Shown: positions 23,117 through 37,178 of the stretch, piece after piece
Position numbering within the stretch: position 1 is the first letter of the stretch
Layout of the letters: every line of letters begins with the position of its first letter
Notes under the pieces: model-generated
Told to the model about the DNA's origin: nothing
Database searches by the model: none
The model's input: the letters and a program-made list of their open reading frames with translations, nothing else
Origin: Balaenoptera acutorostrata
Lineage: Eukaryota; Chordata; Mammalia; Artiodactyla; Balaenopteridae
Length of the DNA: 64,000 nt
Assembly (NCBI RefSeq): GCF_949987535.1
Contig: NW_026645885.1
Location: 1-64,000, forward strand
Reading direction: 5' to 3'
Translations under genes and position numbers: made by a program

Positions 23117-24873
23117 ATGGTACCCATCCCATGGGTCCCAAATCTCCAGGTTCAAGGGCATCTTCCTACGTCGAAAACAGGCATGAGAAACCCAGAAGAT
23201 GGTACACCGTGTGATCGGGAAAGGTTTCTAAAACGCACCTCATTTCTCATCTCCTTTGCTCGGGTTCGCCATTCCAGCCGATTTACTAGCCATCTCCCTC
23301 CTTGGAGAATCAGCACCTTTAACCTCCTGTTCCGTACAGGTTGCAATTTGTCCTGAGGATGAACGGGAAGAGGGGGAACCAATGAGAGACTAGCTCTAGG
23401 TGTTGGGACAGGCACAGGTCACTCTATTTTCCCATCAGGAAGAAGAATTAAGCACAAGCGCAGCCTGCCCCCCAGAACCAGAAGAGGGCCTGAAGCAATC
23501 CTGCGCTTTTGCGGCCAGCTCCCAAAAAAGCCAGTTGAAAAATGGAGCTCAGGGGCACTGCAATTCACAAACCTGCAGAGTTTTAAATGATACCTCTCGT
23601 CCACAAATATATTAAGGGAAGGCAACGAAGAGGCTCTGAAAGCAAGGCAGAATTGCAGGAAACAGATTTCAGGAGGTAGATTCGAATCGCCTTGAAAGCA
23701 CATGAAAAGCGGCAAAACGTGGACAATGATGCCCTTGGCCAAAAAGGGCGTATGCGTTTTTTCCTGAATATATTCAGGAAAAAACGCATACGCCCTTTTT
23801 GGCCAACCAAGCAACCTGGAAAGGCCAATCAGCGCTCCAAAGAAGTCTCGCTTCCCAGCGGGCAAAAGGGCCATGCGGAAAAAAGTGTCCAAACCAGAAA
23901 TGCAGGACCGGCCATGGAGAAATGGGAGCCTTGCTACGCTGATGGGCGGGATGTAAATTGCCAACAGCCACTCTGGAGAAGTGTACGGTGTGTTCTGAAA
24001 CATCTAAAAAACACAGCTTGGAGAGCATAGGGCACTTCCACTCATGGGCGTATAAATTGGGAAAACTAAAAATCAGCAAGACACAGGCACCCCAAAGTTT
24101 AGGGCTGCTCTGTTGACAAGAACCCCCACTTCATTACACCTTAAATATCCTAAGAAAGAGAAAAATGGATAAAGAAGTTGGGGTCCTCATGTACAATGGA
24201 ATATCACTCAGCCAGGAAATCAACGTCATAAGGCTAGTAGCAGCACGATGAGTGGATTTAGGTACGACGATTCTAAGTGAAATAAGTCACACAGAAAAAG
24301 ACACTTTTCATAAGATATCACTTCTAGAGGGTATGTAAAACCGCTACATTGAACTGAATTACAAAACAGAACAGAGTCACACGTTTAGGAAACACACTAT
24401 GGCTGCTGAACAGGAAAGGTGAGGTGGGGTGATGCATAAAACAAGGGTTTCAAATTAGCTCAGATACCGTTCCATAAACCCAATATGTAAGAGACAAGAC
24501 CGATTCCTTTTTCAGTGAACTGGACTCAACACCCCCTATTCACCGCACAAGAATATATCTGACTAGGAAGAATCTTCAAACCTCTGTATTGATATCTCTC
24601 CGTAAGTGAGTCAAGGGGGTGTAAAGCGGCATAAACACAGCCGTGAAAAGCAGCTAAACCCCATTATAAAAATAAATTACTTTTCAAAACCCGTGAAACA
24701 AAGACAGTGAAAGAGAGAGAAATTCTTACAAAATTCGTTCAGGGGCTATGATGCAACCTGGATTGACCATATCTAGACCCACAGCTGATTGAGACATAAG
24801 GGTGGACACTCTTGGGGCTGAGAGGTTCGGTGAGGTTGGGTGAGCCAACGCAGACCCTTTCAAGTAATACTGC
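23117..24873 (+). repeat. Satellite unit 14 (short-block class)
   Basis: 1757 bp. Its short-block second half carries ACACTTTTCAT (24301), GACCGATTCC and CCTCTGTATTG, which also occur together in units 16, 17 and 18. Palindrome 23735-23806 is perfect. Confidence 0.97.
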
Positions 24874-26632
24874 ATGGTACCCATCCCATGGGTCCCAAAT
24901 CTCCAGGTTCAAGGGCATCTTCCTACGTCAAAAACAGGCATGAGAAACCCAGAAGATGGTACACCGTGTGATCGGGAAAGGTTTCTAAAACGCACCTCAT
25001 TTCTCATCTCCTTTGCTCGGGTTCGCCATTCCAGCCGATTTACTAGCCATCTCCCTCCTTGGAGGATCAGCACCTTTAACCTCCTGTTCCGTACAGGTTG
25101 CAATTTGTCCTGAGGATGAACGGGAAGAGGGGGAACCAATGAGAGACTAGCTCTAGGTGTTGGGACAGGCACAGGTCACTCTATTTTCCCATCAGGAAGA
25201 AGAATTAAGCACAAGCGCAGCCTGCCCCCCAGAACCAGAAGAGGGCCTGAAGCAATCCTGCGCTTTTGCGGCCAGCTCCCAAAAAAGCCAGTTGAAAAAT
25301 GGAGCTCAGGGGCACTGCAATTCACAAACCTGCAGAGTTTTAAATGATACCTCTCGTCCACAAATATATTAAGGGAAGGCAACGAAGAGGCTCTGAAAGC
25401 AAGGCAGAATTGCAGGAAACAGATTTCAGGAGGTAGATTCGAATCGCCTTGAAAGCACATGAAAAGCGGCAAAACGTGGACAATGATGCCCTTGGCCAAA
25501 AAGGGCGTATGCGTTTTTTCCTGAATATATTCAGGAAAAAACGCATACGCCCTTTTTGGCCAACCAAGCAACCTGGAAAGGCCAATCAGCGCTCCAAAGA
25601 AGTCTCGCTTCCCAGCGGGCAAAAGGGCCATGCGGAAAAAAGTGTCCAAACCAGAAATGCAGGACCGGCCATGGAGAAATGGGAGCCTTGCTACGCTGAT
25701 GGGCGGGATGTAAATTGCCAACAGCCACTCTGGAGAAGTGTACGGTGTGTTCTGAAACATCTAAAAAACACAGCTTGGAGAGCATAGGGCACTTCCACTC
25801 ATGGGCGTATAAATTGGGAAAACTAAACATCAGCAAGACACAGGCACCCCAAAGTTTAGGGCTGCTCTGTTGACAAGAACCCCCACTTCATTACACCTTA
25901 AATATCCTAGGAAAGAGAAAAATGGATAAAGAAGTTGTGGTCCTCCTGTACAATGGAATATCACTCAGCCATGAAATCAACGTCATAAGGCTAGTAGCAG
26001 CACGATGAGTGGATTTAGGTACGACGATTCTAAGTGAAATAAGTCACACAGAACAAGACACTTATCATAAGATATCACTTAGAGAGGGGATGTAAAAACC
26101 GCTACACTTGAACTGAATTACAAAACAGAACAGAGACACACGTTTAGGAAACACACTATGGCTGCTGAACGGGAAAGGTGAGGTGGGGTGATGCATAAAA
26201 CAAGGGTTTCAAATTAGCTCAGATACCGTTCCATAAACCCAATATGTAATAGACAAGACCTATTCCTTTTTCAGTGTACTGGACTCAACACCCCCTATTC
26301 ACCTCACAAGAATATATCTGATTAGTAAGAATCTTCAAACCTATGTATTGATATCTCTCTGTAAGTGAGTCAAGGGGGTGTAAAGCGGCATAAACACAGC
26401 CGTGAAAAGCAGCTAAACCCCATTATAAAAATAAATTACTTTTCAAAACCCGTGAAACAAAGACAGTGAAAGAGAGAGAAATTCTTACAAAATTCGTTCA
26501 GGGGCTGTGATGCAACCTGGATTGACCATATCTAGACCCACAGCTGATTGAGACATAAGGGTGGACACTCTTGGGGCTGAGAGGTTCGGTGAGGTTGGGT
26601 GAGCCAACGCAGACCCTTTCAAGTAATACTGC
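24874..26632 (+). repeat. Satellite unit 15
   Basis: 1759 bp. Its first half resembles unit 14 (GCGCAGCC, GCCAGTTG, CTCTGAAAG); its second half repeats unit 13 nearly base for base, plus private TAATAGACAAG. Palindrome 25492-25563 is perfect. Confidence 0.97.
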
Positions 26633-28389
26633 ATGGTACCCATCCCATGGGTCCCAAATCTCCAGGTTCAAGGGCATCTTCCTACGTCGAAAACAGGCAT
26701 GAGAAACCCAGAAGATGGTACACCGTGTGATCGGGAAAGGTTTCTAAAACGCACCTCATTTCTCATCTCCTTTGCTCGGGTTCGCCATTCCAGCCGATTT
26801 ACTAGCCATCTCCCTCCTTGGAGAATCAGCACCTTTAACCTCCTGTTCCGTACAGGTTGCAATTTGTCCTGAGGATGAACGGGAAGAGGGGGAACCAATG
26901 AGAGACTAGCTCTAGGTGTTGGGACAGGCACAGGTCACTCTATTTTCCCATCAGGAAGAAGAATTAAGCACAAGCGCAGCCTGCCCCCCAGAACCAGAAG
27001 AGGGCCTGAAGCAATCCTGCGCTTTTGCGGCCAGCTCCCAAAAAAGCCAGTTGAAAAATGGAGCTCAGGGGCACTGCAATTCACAAACCTGCAGAGTTTT
27101 AAATGATACCTCTCGTCCACAAATATATTAAGGGAAGGCAACGAAGAGGCTCTGAAAGCAAGGCAGAATTGCAGGAAACAGATTTCAGGAGGTAGATTCG
27201 AATCGCCTTGAAAGCACATGAAAAGCGGCAAAACATGGACAATGATGCCCTTGGCCAAAAAGGGCGTATGCGTTTTTTCCTGAATATATTCAGGAAAAAA
27301 CGCATACGCCCTTTTTGGCCAACCAAGCAACCTGGAAAGGCCAATCAGCGCTCCAAAGAAGTCTCGCTTCCCAGCGGGCAAAAGGGCCATGCGGAAAAAA
27401 GTGTCCAAACCAGAAATGCAGGACCGGCCATGGAGAAATGGGAGCCTTGCTACGCTGATGGGCGGGATGTAAATTGCCAACAGCCACTCTGGAGAAGTGT
27501 ACGGTGTGTTCTGAAACATCTAAAAAACACAGCTTGGAGAGCATAGGGCACTTCCACTCATGGGCGTATAAATTGGGAAAACTAAAAATCAGCAAGACAC
27601 AGGCACCCCAAAGTTTAGGGCTGCTCTGTTGACAAGAACCCCCACTTCATTACACCTTAAATATCCTAAGAAAGAGAAAAATGGATAAAGAAGTTGGGGT
27701 CCTCATGTACAATGGAATATCACTCAGCCAGGAAATCAACGTCATAAGGCTAGTAGCAGCACGATGAGTGGATTTAGGTACGACGATTCTAAGTGAAATA
27801 AGTCACACAGAAAAAGACACTTTTCATAAGATATCACTTCTAGAGGGTATGTAAAACCGCTACATTGAACTGAATTACAAAACAGAACAGAGTCACACGT
27901 TTAGGAAACACACTATGGCTGCTGAACAGGAAAGGTGAGGTGGGGTGATGCATAAAACAAGGGTTTCAAATTAGCTCAGATACCGTTCCATAAACCCAAT
28001 ATGTAAGAGACAAGACCGATTCCTTTTTCAGTGAACTGGACTCAACACCCCCTATTCACCGCACAAGAATATATCTGACTAGGAAGAATCTTCAAACCTC
28101 TGTATTGATATCTCTCCGTAAGTGAGTCAAGGGGGTGTAAAGCGGCATAAACACAGCCGTGAAAAGCAGCTAAACCCCATTATAAAAATAAATTACTTTT
28201 CAAAACCCGTGAAACAAAGACAGTGAAAGAGAGAGAAATTCTTACAAAATTCGTTCAGGGGCTATGATGCAACCTGGATTGACCATATCTAGACCCACAG
28301 CTGATTGAGACATAAGGGTGGACACTCTTGGGGCTGAGAGGTTCGGTGAGGTTGGGTGAGCCAACGCAGACCCTTTCAAGTAATACTGC
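26633..28389 (+). repeat. Satellite unit 16 (short-block class)
   Basis: 1757 bp. It is near-identical to unit 14, two monomers upstream, except for AAACATGG at 27231. Units 13-14 and 15-16 therefore look like a duplicated dimer. Palindrome 27251-27322 is perfect. Confidence 0.97.
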
Positions 28390-30145
28390 ATGGTACCCAT
28401 CCCATGGGTCCCAAATCTCCAGGTTCAAGGGCATCTTCCTACGTCGAAAACAGGCATGAGAAACCCAGAAGATGGTACACCGTGTGATCGGGAAAGGTTT
28501 CTAAAACGCACCTCATTTCTCATCTCCTTTGCTCGGGTTCGCCATTCCAGCCGATTTACTAGCCATCTCCCTCCTTGGAGGATCAGCACCTTTAACCTCC
28601 TGTTCCGTACAGGTTGCAATTTGTCCTGAGGATGAACGGGAAGAGGGGGAACCAATGAGAGACTAGCTCTAGGTGTTGGGACAGGCACAGGTCACTCTAT
28701 TTTCCCATCAGGAAGAAGAATTAAGCACAAGCGCAGCCTGCCCCCCAGAACCAGAAGAGGGCCTGAAGCAATCCTGCGCTTTTGCGGCCAGCTCCCAAAA
28801 AAGCCAGTTGAAAAATGGAGCTCAGGGGCACTGCAATTCACAAACCTGCAGAGTTTTAAATGATACCTCTCGTCCACAAATATATTAAGGGAAGGCAACG
28901 AAGAGGCTCTGAAAGCAAGGCAGAATTGCAGGAAACAGATTTCAGGAGGTAGATTCGAATCGCCTTGAAAGCACATGAAAAGCGGCAAAACGTGGACAAT
29001 GATGCCCTTGGCCAAAAAGGGCGTATGCGTTTTTTCCTGAATATATTCAGGAAAAAACGCATACGCCCTTTTTGGCCAACCAAGCAACCTGGAAAGGCCA
29101 ATCAGCGCTCCAAAGAAGTCTCGCTTCCCAGCGGGCAAAAGGGCCATGCGGAAAAAAGTGTCCAAACCAGAAATGCAGGACCGGCCATGGAGAAATGGGA
29201 GCCTTGCTACGCTGATGGGCGGGATGTAAATTGCCAACAGCCACTCTGGAGAAGTGTACGGTGTGTTCTGAAACATCTAAAAAACACAGCTTGGAGAGCA
29301 TAGGGCACTTCCACTCATGGGCGTATAAATTGGGAAAACTAAAAATCAGCAAGACACAGGCACCCCAAAGTTTAGGGCTGCTCTGTTGACAAGAACCCCC
29401 ACTTCATTACACCTTAAATATCCTAAGAAAGAGAAAAATGGATAAAGAAGTTGGGGTCCTCATGTACAATGGAATATCACTCAGCCAGGAAATCAACGTC
29501 ATAAGGCTAGTAGCAGCACGATGAGTGGATTTAGGTACGACGATTCTAAGTGAAATAAGTCACACAGAAAAAGACACTTTTCATAAGATATCACTTCTAG
29601 AGGGTATGTAAAACCGCTACATTGAACTGAATTACAAAACAGAACAGAGTCACACGTTTAGGAAACACACTATGGCTGCTGAACAGGAAAGGTGAGGTGG
29701 GGTGATGCATAAAACAAGGGTTTCAAATTAGCTCAGATACCGTTCCATAAACCCAATATGTAAGAGACAAGACCGATTCCTTTTTCAGTGAACTGGACTC
29801 AACACCCCCTATTCACCGCACAAGAATATATCTGACTAGGAAGAATCTTCAAACCTCTGTATTGATATCTCTCCGTAAGTGAGTCAAGGGGGTGTAAAGC
29901 GGCATAAACACAGCCGTGAAAAGCAGCTAAACCCCATTATAAAAATAAATTACTTTTCAAAACCCGTGAAACAAAGACAGTGAAAGAGAGAGAAATTCTT
30001 ACAAAATTCGTTCAGGGGCTATGATGCAACCTGGATTGACCATATCTAGACCCACAGCTGATTGAGACATAAGGGTGGACACTCTTGGGGCTGAGAGGTT
30101 CGGTGAGGTTGGGTGAGCCAACGCAGACCCTTTCAATAATACTGC
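28390..30145 (+). repeat. Satellite unit 17 (short-block class)
   Basis: 1756 bp. It has the second half of units 14 and 16 plus the one-base loss at its end (TTTCAATAATAC). Palindrome 29008-29079 is perfect. Confidence 0.97.
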
Positions 30146-31901
30146 ATGGTACCCATCCCATGGGTCCCAAATCTCCAGGTTCAAGGGCATCTTCCTACGT
30201 CGAAAACAGGCATGAGAAACCCAGAAGATGGTACACCGTGTGATCGGGAAAGGTTTCTAAAACGCACCTCATTTCTCATCTCCTTTGCTCGGGTTCGCCA
30301 TTCCAGCCGATTTACTAGCCATCTCCCTCCTTGGAGAATCAGCACCTTTAACCTCCTGTTCCGTACAGGTTGCAATTTGTCCTGAGGATGAACGGGAAGA
30401 GGGGGAACCAATGAGAGACTAGCTCTAGGTGTTGGGACAGGCACAGGTCACTCTATTTTCCCATCAGGAAGAAGAATTGAGCACAAGCGCAGCCTGCCCC
30501 CCAGAACCAGAAGAGGGCCTGAAGCAATCCTGCGCTTTTGCGGCCAGCTCCCAAAAAAGCCAGTTGAAAAATGGAGCTCAGGGGCACTGCAATTCACAAA
30601 CCTGCAGAGTTTTAAATGATACCTCTCGTCCACAAATATATTAAGGGAAGGCAACGAAGAGGCTTTGAAAGCAAGGCAGAATTGCAGGAAACAGATTTCA
30701 GGAGGTAGATTCGAATCGCCTTGAAAGCACATGAAAAGCGGCAAAACGTGGACAATGATGCCCTTGGCCAAAAAGGGCGTATGCGTTTTTTCCTGAATAT
30801 ATTCAGGAAAAAACGCATACGCCCTTTTTGGCCAACCAAGCAACCTGGAAAGGCCAATCAGCGCTCCAAAGAAGTCTCGCTTCCCAGCGGGCAAAAGGGC
30901 CATGCGGAAAAAAGTGTCCAAACCAGAAATGCAGGACCGGCCATGGAGAAATGGGAGCCTTGCTACGCTGATGGGCGGGATGTAAATTGCCAACAGCCAC
31001 TCTGGAGAAGTGTACGGTGTGTTCTGAAACATCTAAAAAACACAGCTTGGAGAGCATAGGGCACTTCCACTCATGGGCGTATAAATTGGGAAAACTAAAA
31101 ATCAGCAAGACACAGGCACCCCAAAGTTTAGGGCTGCTCTGTTGACAAGAACCCCCACTTCATTACACCTTAAATATCCTAAGAAAGAGAAAAATGGATA
31201 AAGAAGTTGGGGTCCTCATGTACAATGGAATATCACTCAGCCAGGAAATCAACGTCATAAGGCTAGTAGCAGCACGATGAGTGGATTTAGGTACGACGAT
31301 TCTAAGTGAAATAAGTCACACAGAAAAAGACACTTTTCATAAGATATCACTTCTAGAGGGTATGTAAAACCGCTACATTGAACTGAATTACAAAACAGAA
31401 CAGAGTCACACGTTTAGGAAACACACTATGGCTGCTGAACAGGAAAGGTGAGGTGGGGTGATGCATAAAACAAGGGTTTCAAATTAGCTCAGATACCGTT
31501 CCATAAACCCAATATGTAAGAGACAAGACCGATTCCTTTTTCAGTGAACTGGACTCAACACCCCCTATTCACCGCACAAGAATATATCTGACTAGGAAGA
31601 ATCTTCAAACCTCTGTATTGATATCTCTCCGTAAGTGAGTCAAGGGGGTGTAAAGCGGCATAAACACAGCCGTGAAAAGCAGCTAAACCCCATTATAAAA
31701 ATAAATTACTTTTCAAAACCCGTGAAACAAAGACAGTGAAAGAGAGAGAAATTCTTACAAAATTCGTTCAGGGGCTATGATGCAACCTGGATTGACCATA
31801 TCTAGACCCACAGCTGATTGAGACATAAGGGTGGACACTCTTGGGGCTGAGAGGTTCGGTGAGGTTGGGTGAGCCAACGCAGACCCTTTCAATAATACTG
31901 C
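30146..31901 (+). repeat. Satellite unit 18 (short-block class)
   Basis: 1756 bp. GAATTGAGC near 30475 is shared only with the next copy, pointing to a recent single-monomer exchange. Its second half repeats unit 17. Palindrome 30764-30835 is perfect. Confidence 0.97.
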
Positions 31902-33660
31902 ATGGTACCCATCCCATGGGTCCCAAATCTCCAGGTTCAAGGGCATCTTCCTACGTCGAAAACAGGCATGAGAAACCCAGAAGATGGTACACCGTGTGAT
32001 CGGGAAAGGTTTCTAAAACGCACCTCATTTCTCATCTCCTTTGCTCGGGTTCGCCATTCCAGCCGATTTACTAGCCATCTCCCTCCTTGGAGAATCAGCA
32101 CCTTTAACCTCCTGTTCCGTACAGGTTGCAATTTGTCCTGAGGATGAACGGGAAGAGGGGGAACCAATGAGAGACTAGCTCTAGGTGTTGGGACAGGCAC
32201 AGGTCACTCTATTTTCCCATCAGGAAGAAGAATTGAGCACAAGCGCAGCCTGCCCCCCAGAACCAGAAGAGGGCCTGAAGCAATCCTGCGCTTTTGCGGC
32301 CAGCTCCCAAAAAAGCCAGTTGAAAAATGGAGCTCAGGGGCACTGCAATTCACAAACCTGCAGAGTTTTAAATGATACCTCTCGTCCACAAATATATTAA
32401 GGGAAGGCAACGAAGAGGCTTTGAAAGCAAGGCAGAATTGCAGGAAACAGATTTCAGGAGGTAGATTCGAATCGCCTTGAAAGCACATGAAAAGCGGCAA
32501 AACGTGGACAATGATGCCCTTGGCCAAAAAGGGCGTATGCGTTTTTTCCTGAATATATTCAGGAAAAAACGCATACGCCCTTTTTGGCCAACCAAGCAAT
32601 CTGGAAAGGCCAATCAGCGCTCCAAAGAAGTCTCGCTTCCCAGCGGGCAAAAGGGCCATGCGGAAAAAAGTGTCCAAACCAGAAATGCAGGACCGGCCAT
32701 GGAGAAATGGGAGCCTTGCTACGCTGATGGGTGGGATGTAAATTGCCAACAGCCACTCTGGAGAAGTGTACGGTGTGTTCTGAAACATCTAAAAAACACA
32801 GCTTGGAGAGCATAGGGCACTTCCACTCATGGGCGTATAAATTGGGAAAACTAAAAATCAGCAAGACACAGGCACCCCAAAGTTTAGGGCTGCTCTGTTG
32901 ACAAGAACCCCCACTTCATTACACCTTAAATATCCTAGGAAAGAGAAAAATGGATAAAGAAGTTGTGGTCCTCATGTACAATGGAATATCACTCAGCCAG
33001 GAAATCAACGTCATAAGGCTAGTACCAGCACGATGAGTGGATTTAGGTACGACGATTCTAAGTGAAATAAGTCACACAGAAAAAGACACTTATCATAAGA
33101 TATCACTTAGAGAGGGAATGTAAAAACCGCTACACTTGAACTGAATTACAAAACAGAACAGAGTCACACGTTTAGGAAACACACTATGGCTGCTGAACGG
33201 GAAAGGTAAGGTGGGGTGATGCATAAAACAAGGGTTTCAAATTAGCTCAGATACCGTTCCATAAACCCAATATGTAAGAGACAAGACCTATTCCTTTTTC
33301 AGTGAACTGGACTCAACACCCCCTATTCACCGCACAAGAATATATCTGACTAGGAAGAATCTTCAAACCTATGTATTGATATCTCTCCGTAAGTGAGTCA
33401 AGGGGGTGTAAAGCGGCATAAACACAGCCGTGAAAAGCAGCTAAACCCCATTATAAAAATAAATTACTTTTCAAAACCCGTGAAACAAACACAGTGAAAG
33501 AGAGAGAAATTCTTACAAAATTCGTTCAGGGGCTGTGATGCAACCTGGATTGACCATATCTAGACCCACAGCTGATTGAGACATAAGGGTGGACACTCTT
33601 GGGGCTGAGAGGTTCGGTGAGGTTGGGTGAGCCAACGCAGACCCTTTCAAGTAATACTGC
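31902..33660 (+). repeat. Satellite unit 19
   Basis: 1759 bp. Its first half is like unit 18 (GAATTGAGC) and its second half is long-block with GCCAGGAAATC and CTAGTACCAGC, as in units 8, 10 and 11. Private changes are AGCAATCTGG and GGTAAGGTGG. Palindrome 32520-32591 is perfect. Confidence 0.97.
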
Positions 33661-35419
33661 ATGGTACCCATCCCATGGGTCCCAAATCTCCAGGTTCAAG
33701 GGCATCTTCCTACGTCGAAAACAGGCATGAGAAACCCAGAAGATGGTACACCGTGTGATCGGGAAAGGTTTCTAAAACGCACCTCATTTCTCATCTCCTT
33801 TGCTCGGGTTCGCCATTCCAGCCGATTTACTAGCCATCTCCCTCCTTGGAGGATCAGCACCTTTAACCTCCTGTTCCGTACAGGTTGCAATTTGTCCTGA
33901 GGATGAACGGGAAGAGGGGGAACCAATGAGAGACTAGCTCTAGGTGTTGGGACAGGCACAGGTCACTCTATTTTCCCATCAGGAAGAAGAATTAAGCACA
34001 AGCTCAGCCTGCCCCCCAGAACCAGAAGAGGGCCTGAAGCAATCCTGCGCTTTTGCGGCCAGCTCCCAAAAAAGCGAGTTGAAAAATGGAGCTCAGGGGC
34101 ACTGTAATTCACAAACCTTCAGAGTTTTAAATGATACCTCTCGTCCACAAATATATTAAGGGAAGGCAACGAAGAGGCTTTGAAAGCAAGGCAGAATTGC
34201 AGGAAACAGATTTCAGGAGGTAGATTCGAATCGCCTTGAAAGCACCTGAAAAGCGGCAAAACGTGGACAATGATGCCCTTGGCCAAAAAGGGCGTATGCG
34301 TTTTTTCCTGAATATATTCAGGAAAAAACGCATACGCCCTTTTTGGCCAACCAAGCAACCTGGAAAGGCCAATCAGCGCTCCAAAGAAGTCTCGCTTCCC
34401 AGCGGGCAAAAGGGCCATGCGGAAAAAAGTGTCCAAACCAGAAATGCAGGACCGGCCATGGAGAAATGGGAGCCTTGCTACGCTGATGGGCGGGATGTAA
34501 ATTGCCAACAGCCAATCTGGAGAAGTGTACGGTGTGTTCTGAAACATCTAAAAAACACAGCTTGGAGAGCATAGGGCACTTCCACTCATGGGCGTATAAA
34601 TTGGGAAAACTAAACATCAGCAAGACACAGGCACCCCAAAGTTTAGGGCTGTTCTGTTGACAAGAACCCCCACTTCATTACACCTTAAATATCCTAGGAA
34701 AGAGAAAAATGGATAAAGAAGTTGTGGTCCTCCTGTACAATGGAATATCACTCAGCCATGAAATCAACGTCATAAGGCTAGTAGCAGCACGATGAGTGGA
34801 TTTAGGTACGACGATTCTAAGTGAAATAAGTCACACAGAACAAGACATTTATCATAAGATATCACTTAGAGAGGGGATGTAAAAACCGCTACACTTGAAC
34901 TGAATTACAAAACAGAACAGAGATACACGTTTAGGAAAAACACTATGGCTGCTGAACGGGAAAGGTGAGGTGGGGTGATGCATAAAACAAGGGTTTCAAA
35001 TTAGCTCCGATACCGTTCCATAAACCCAATATGTAAGAGACAAGACCTATTCCTTTTTCAGTGAACTGGACTTAACACCCCCTATTCACCGCACAAGAAT
35101 ATATCTGACTAGGAAGAATCTTCAAACCTATGTATTGATATCTCTCCGTAAGTGAGTCAAGGGGGTGTAAAGCGGCATAAACACAGCCGTGAAAAGCAGC
35201 TAAACCCCATTATAAAAATAAATTACTTTTCAAAACCCGTGAAACAAAGACAGTGAAAGAGAGAGAAATTCTTACAAAATTCGTTCAGGGGCTGTGATGC
35301 AACCTGGATTGACCATATCTAGACCCACAGCTGATTGAGACATAAGGGTGGACACTCTTGGGGATGAGAGGTTCGGTGAGGTTGGGTGAGCCAACGCAGA
35401 CCCTTTCAAGTAATACTGC
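33661..35419 (+). repeat. Satellite unit 20
   Basis: 1759 bp, Pro-type. It has a run of private changes: AACCTTCAGAG (34116), GCCAATCTGG, GCTGTTCTG, AGATACACG, GGACTTAACAC and GGGGATGAGAGG. From here on CTAAACATCAG dominates. Palindrome 34279-34350 is perfect. Confidence 0.97.
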
Positions 35420-37178
35420 ATGGTACCCATCCCATGGGTCCCAAATCTCCAGGTTCAAGGGCATCTTCCTACGTCGAAAACAGGCATGAGAAACCCAGAA
35501 GATGGTACACCGTGTGATCGGGAAAGGTTTCTAAAACGCACCTCATTTCTCATCTCCTTTGCTCGGGTTCGCCATTCCAGCCGATTTACTAGCCATCTCC
35601 CTCCTTGGAGAATCAGCACCTTTAACCTCCTGTTCCGTACAGGTTGCAATTTGTCCTGAGGATGAACGGGAAGAGGGGGAACCAATGAGAGACTAGCTCT
35701 AGGTGTTGGGACAGGCACAGGTCACTCTATTTTCCCATCAGGAAGAAGAATTAAGCACAAGCTCAGCCTGCCCCCCAGAACCAGAAGAGGGCCTGAAGCA
35801 ATCCTGCGCTTTTGCGGCCAGCTCCCAAAAAAGCGAGTTGAAAAATGGAGCTCAGGGGCACTGCAATTCACAAACCTGCAGAGTTTTAAATGATACCTCT
35901 CGTCCACAAATATATTAAGGGAAGGCAACGAAGAGGCTCTGAAAGCAAGGCAGAATTGCAGGAAACAGATTTCAGGAGGTAGATTCGAATCGCCTTGAAA
36001 GCACATGAAAAGCGGCAAAACATGGACAATGATGCCCTTGGCCAAAAAGGGCGTATGCGTTTTTTCCTGAATATATTCAGGAAAAAACGCATACGCCCTT
36101 TTTGGCCAACCAAGCAACCTGGAAAGGCCAATCAGCGCTCCAAAGAAGTCTCGCTTCCCAGCGGGCAAAAGGGCCATGCGGAAAAAAGTGTCCAAACCAG
36201 AAATGCAGGACCGGCCATGGAGAAATGGGAGCCTTGCTACGCTGATGGGCGGGATGTAAATTGCCAACAGCCACTCTGGAGAAGTGTACGGTGTGTTCTG
36301 AAACATCTAAAAAACACAGCTTGGAGAGCATAGGGCACTTCCACTCATGGGCGTATAAATTGGGAAAACTAAACATCAGCAAGACACAGGCACCCCAAAG
36401 TTTAGGGCTGCTCTGTTGACAAGAACCCCCACTTCATTACACCTTAAATATCCTAGGAAAGAGAAAAATGGATAAAGAAGTTGTGGTCCTCCTGTACAAT
36501 GGAATATCACTCAGCCATGAAATCAACGTCATAAGGCTAGTAGCAGCACGATGAGTGGATTTAGGTACGACGATTCTAAGTGAAATAAGTCACACAGAAC
36601 AAGACACTTATCATAAGATATCACTTAGAGAGGGGATGTAAAAACCGCTACACTTGAACTGAATTACAAAACAGAACAGAGACACACGTTTAGGAAAAAC
36701 ACTATGGCTGCTGAACGGGAAAGGTGAGGTGGGGTGATGCATAAAACAAGGGTTTCAAATTAGCTCCGATACCGTTCCATAAACCCAATATGTAAGAGAC
36801 AAGACCTATTCCTTTTTCAGTGAACTGGACTCAACACCCCCTATTCACCGCACAAGAATATATCTGACTAGGAAGAATCTTCAAACCTATGTATTGATAT
36901 CTCTCCGTAAGTGAGTCAAGGGGGTGTAAAGCGGCATAAACACAGCCGTGAAAAGCAGCTAAACCCCATTATAAACATAAATTACTTTTCAAAACCCGTG
37001 AAACAAAGACAGTGAAAGAGAGAGAAATTCTTACAAAATTCGTTCAGGGGCTGTGATGCAACCTGGATTGACCATATCTAGACCCACAGCTGATTGAGAC
37101 ATAAGGGTGGACACTCTTGGGGCTGAGAGGTTCGGTGAGGTTGGGTGAGCCAACGCAGACCCTTTCAAGTAATACTGC
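35420..37178 (+). repeat. Satellite unit 21
   Basis: 1759 bp. It has AAACATGG at 36019. Its end carries TATAAACATAAATT where upstream copies read TATAAAAATAAATT; this marks the right-hand half of the array. Palindrome 36038-36109 is perfect. Confidence 0.97.
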
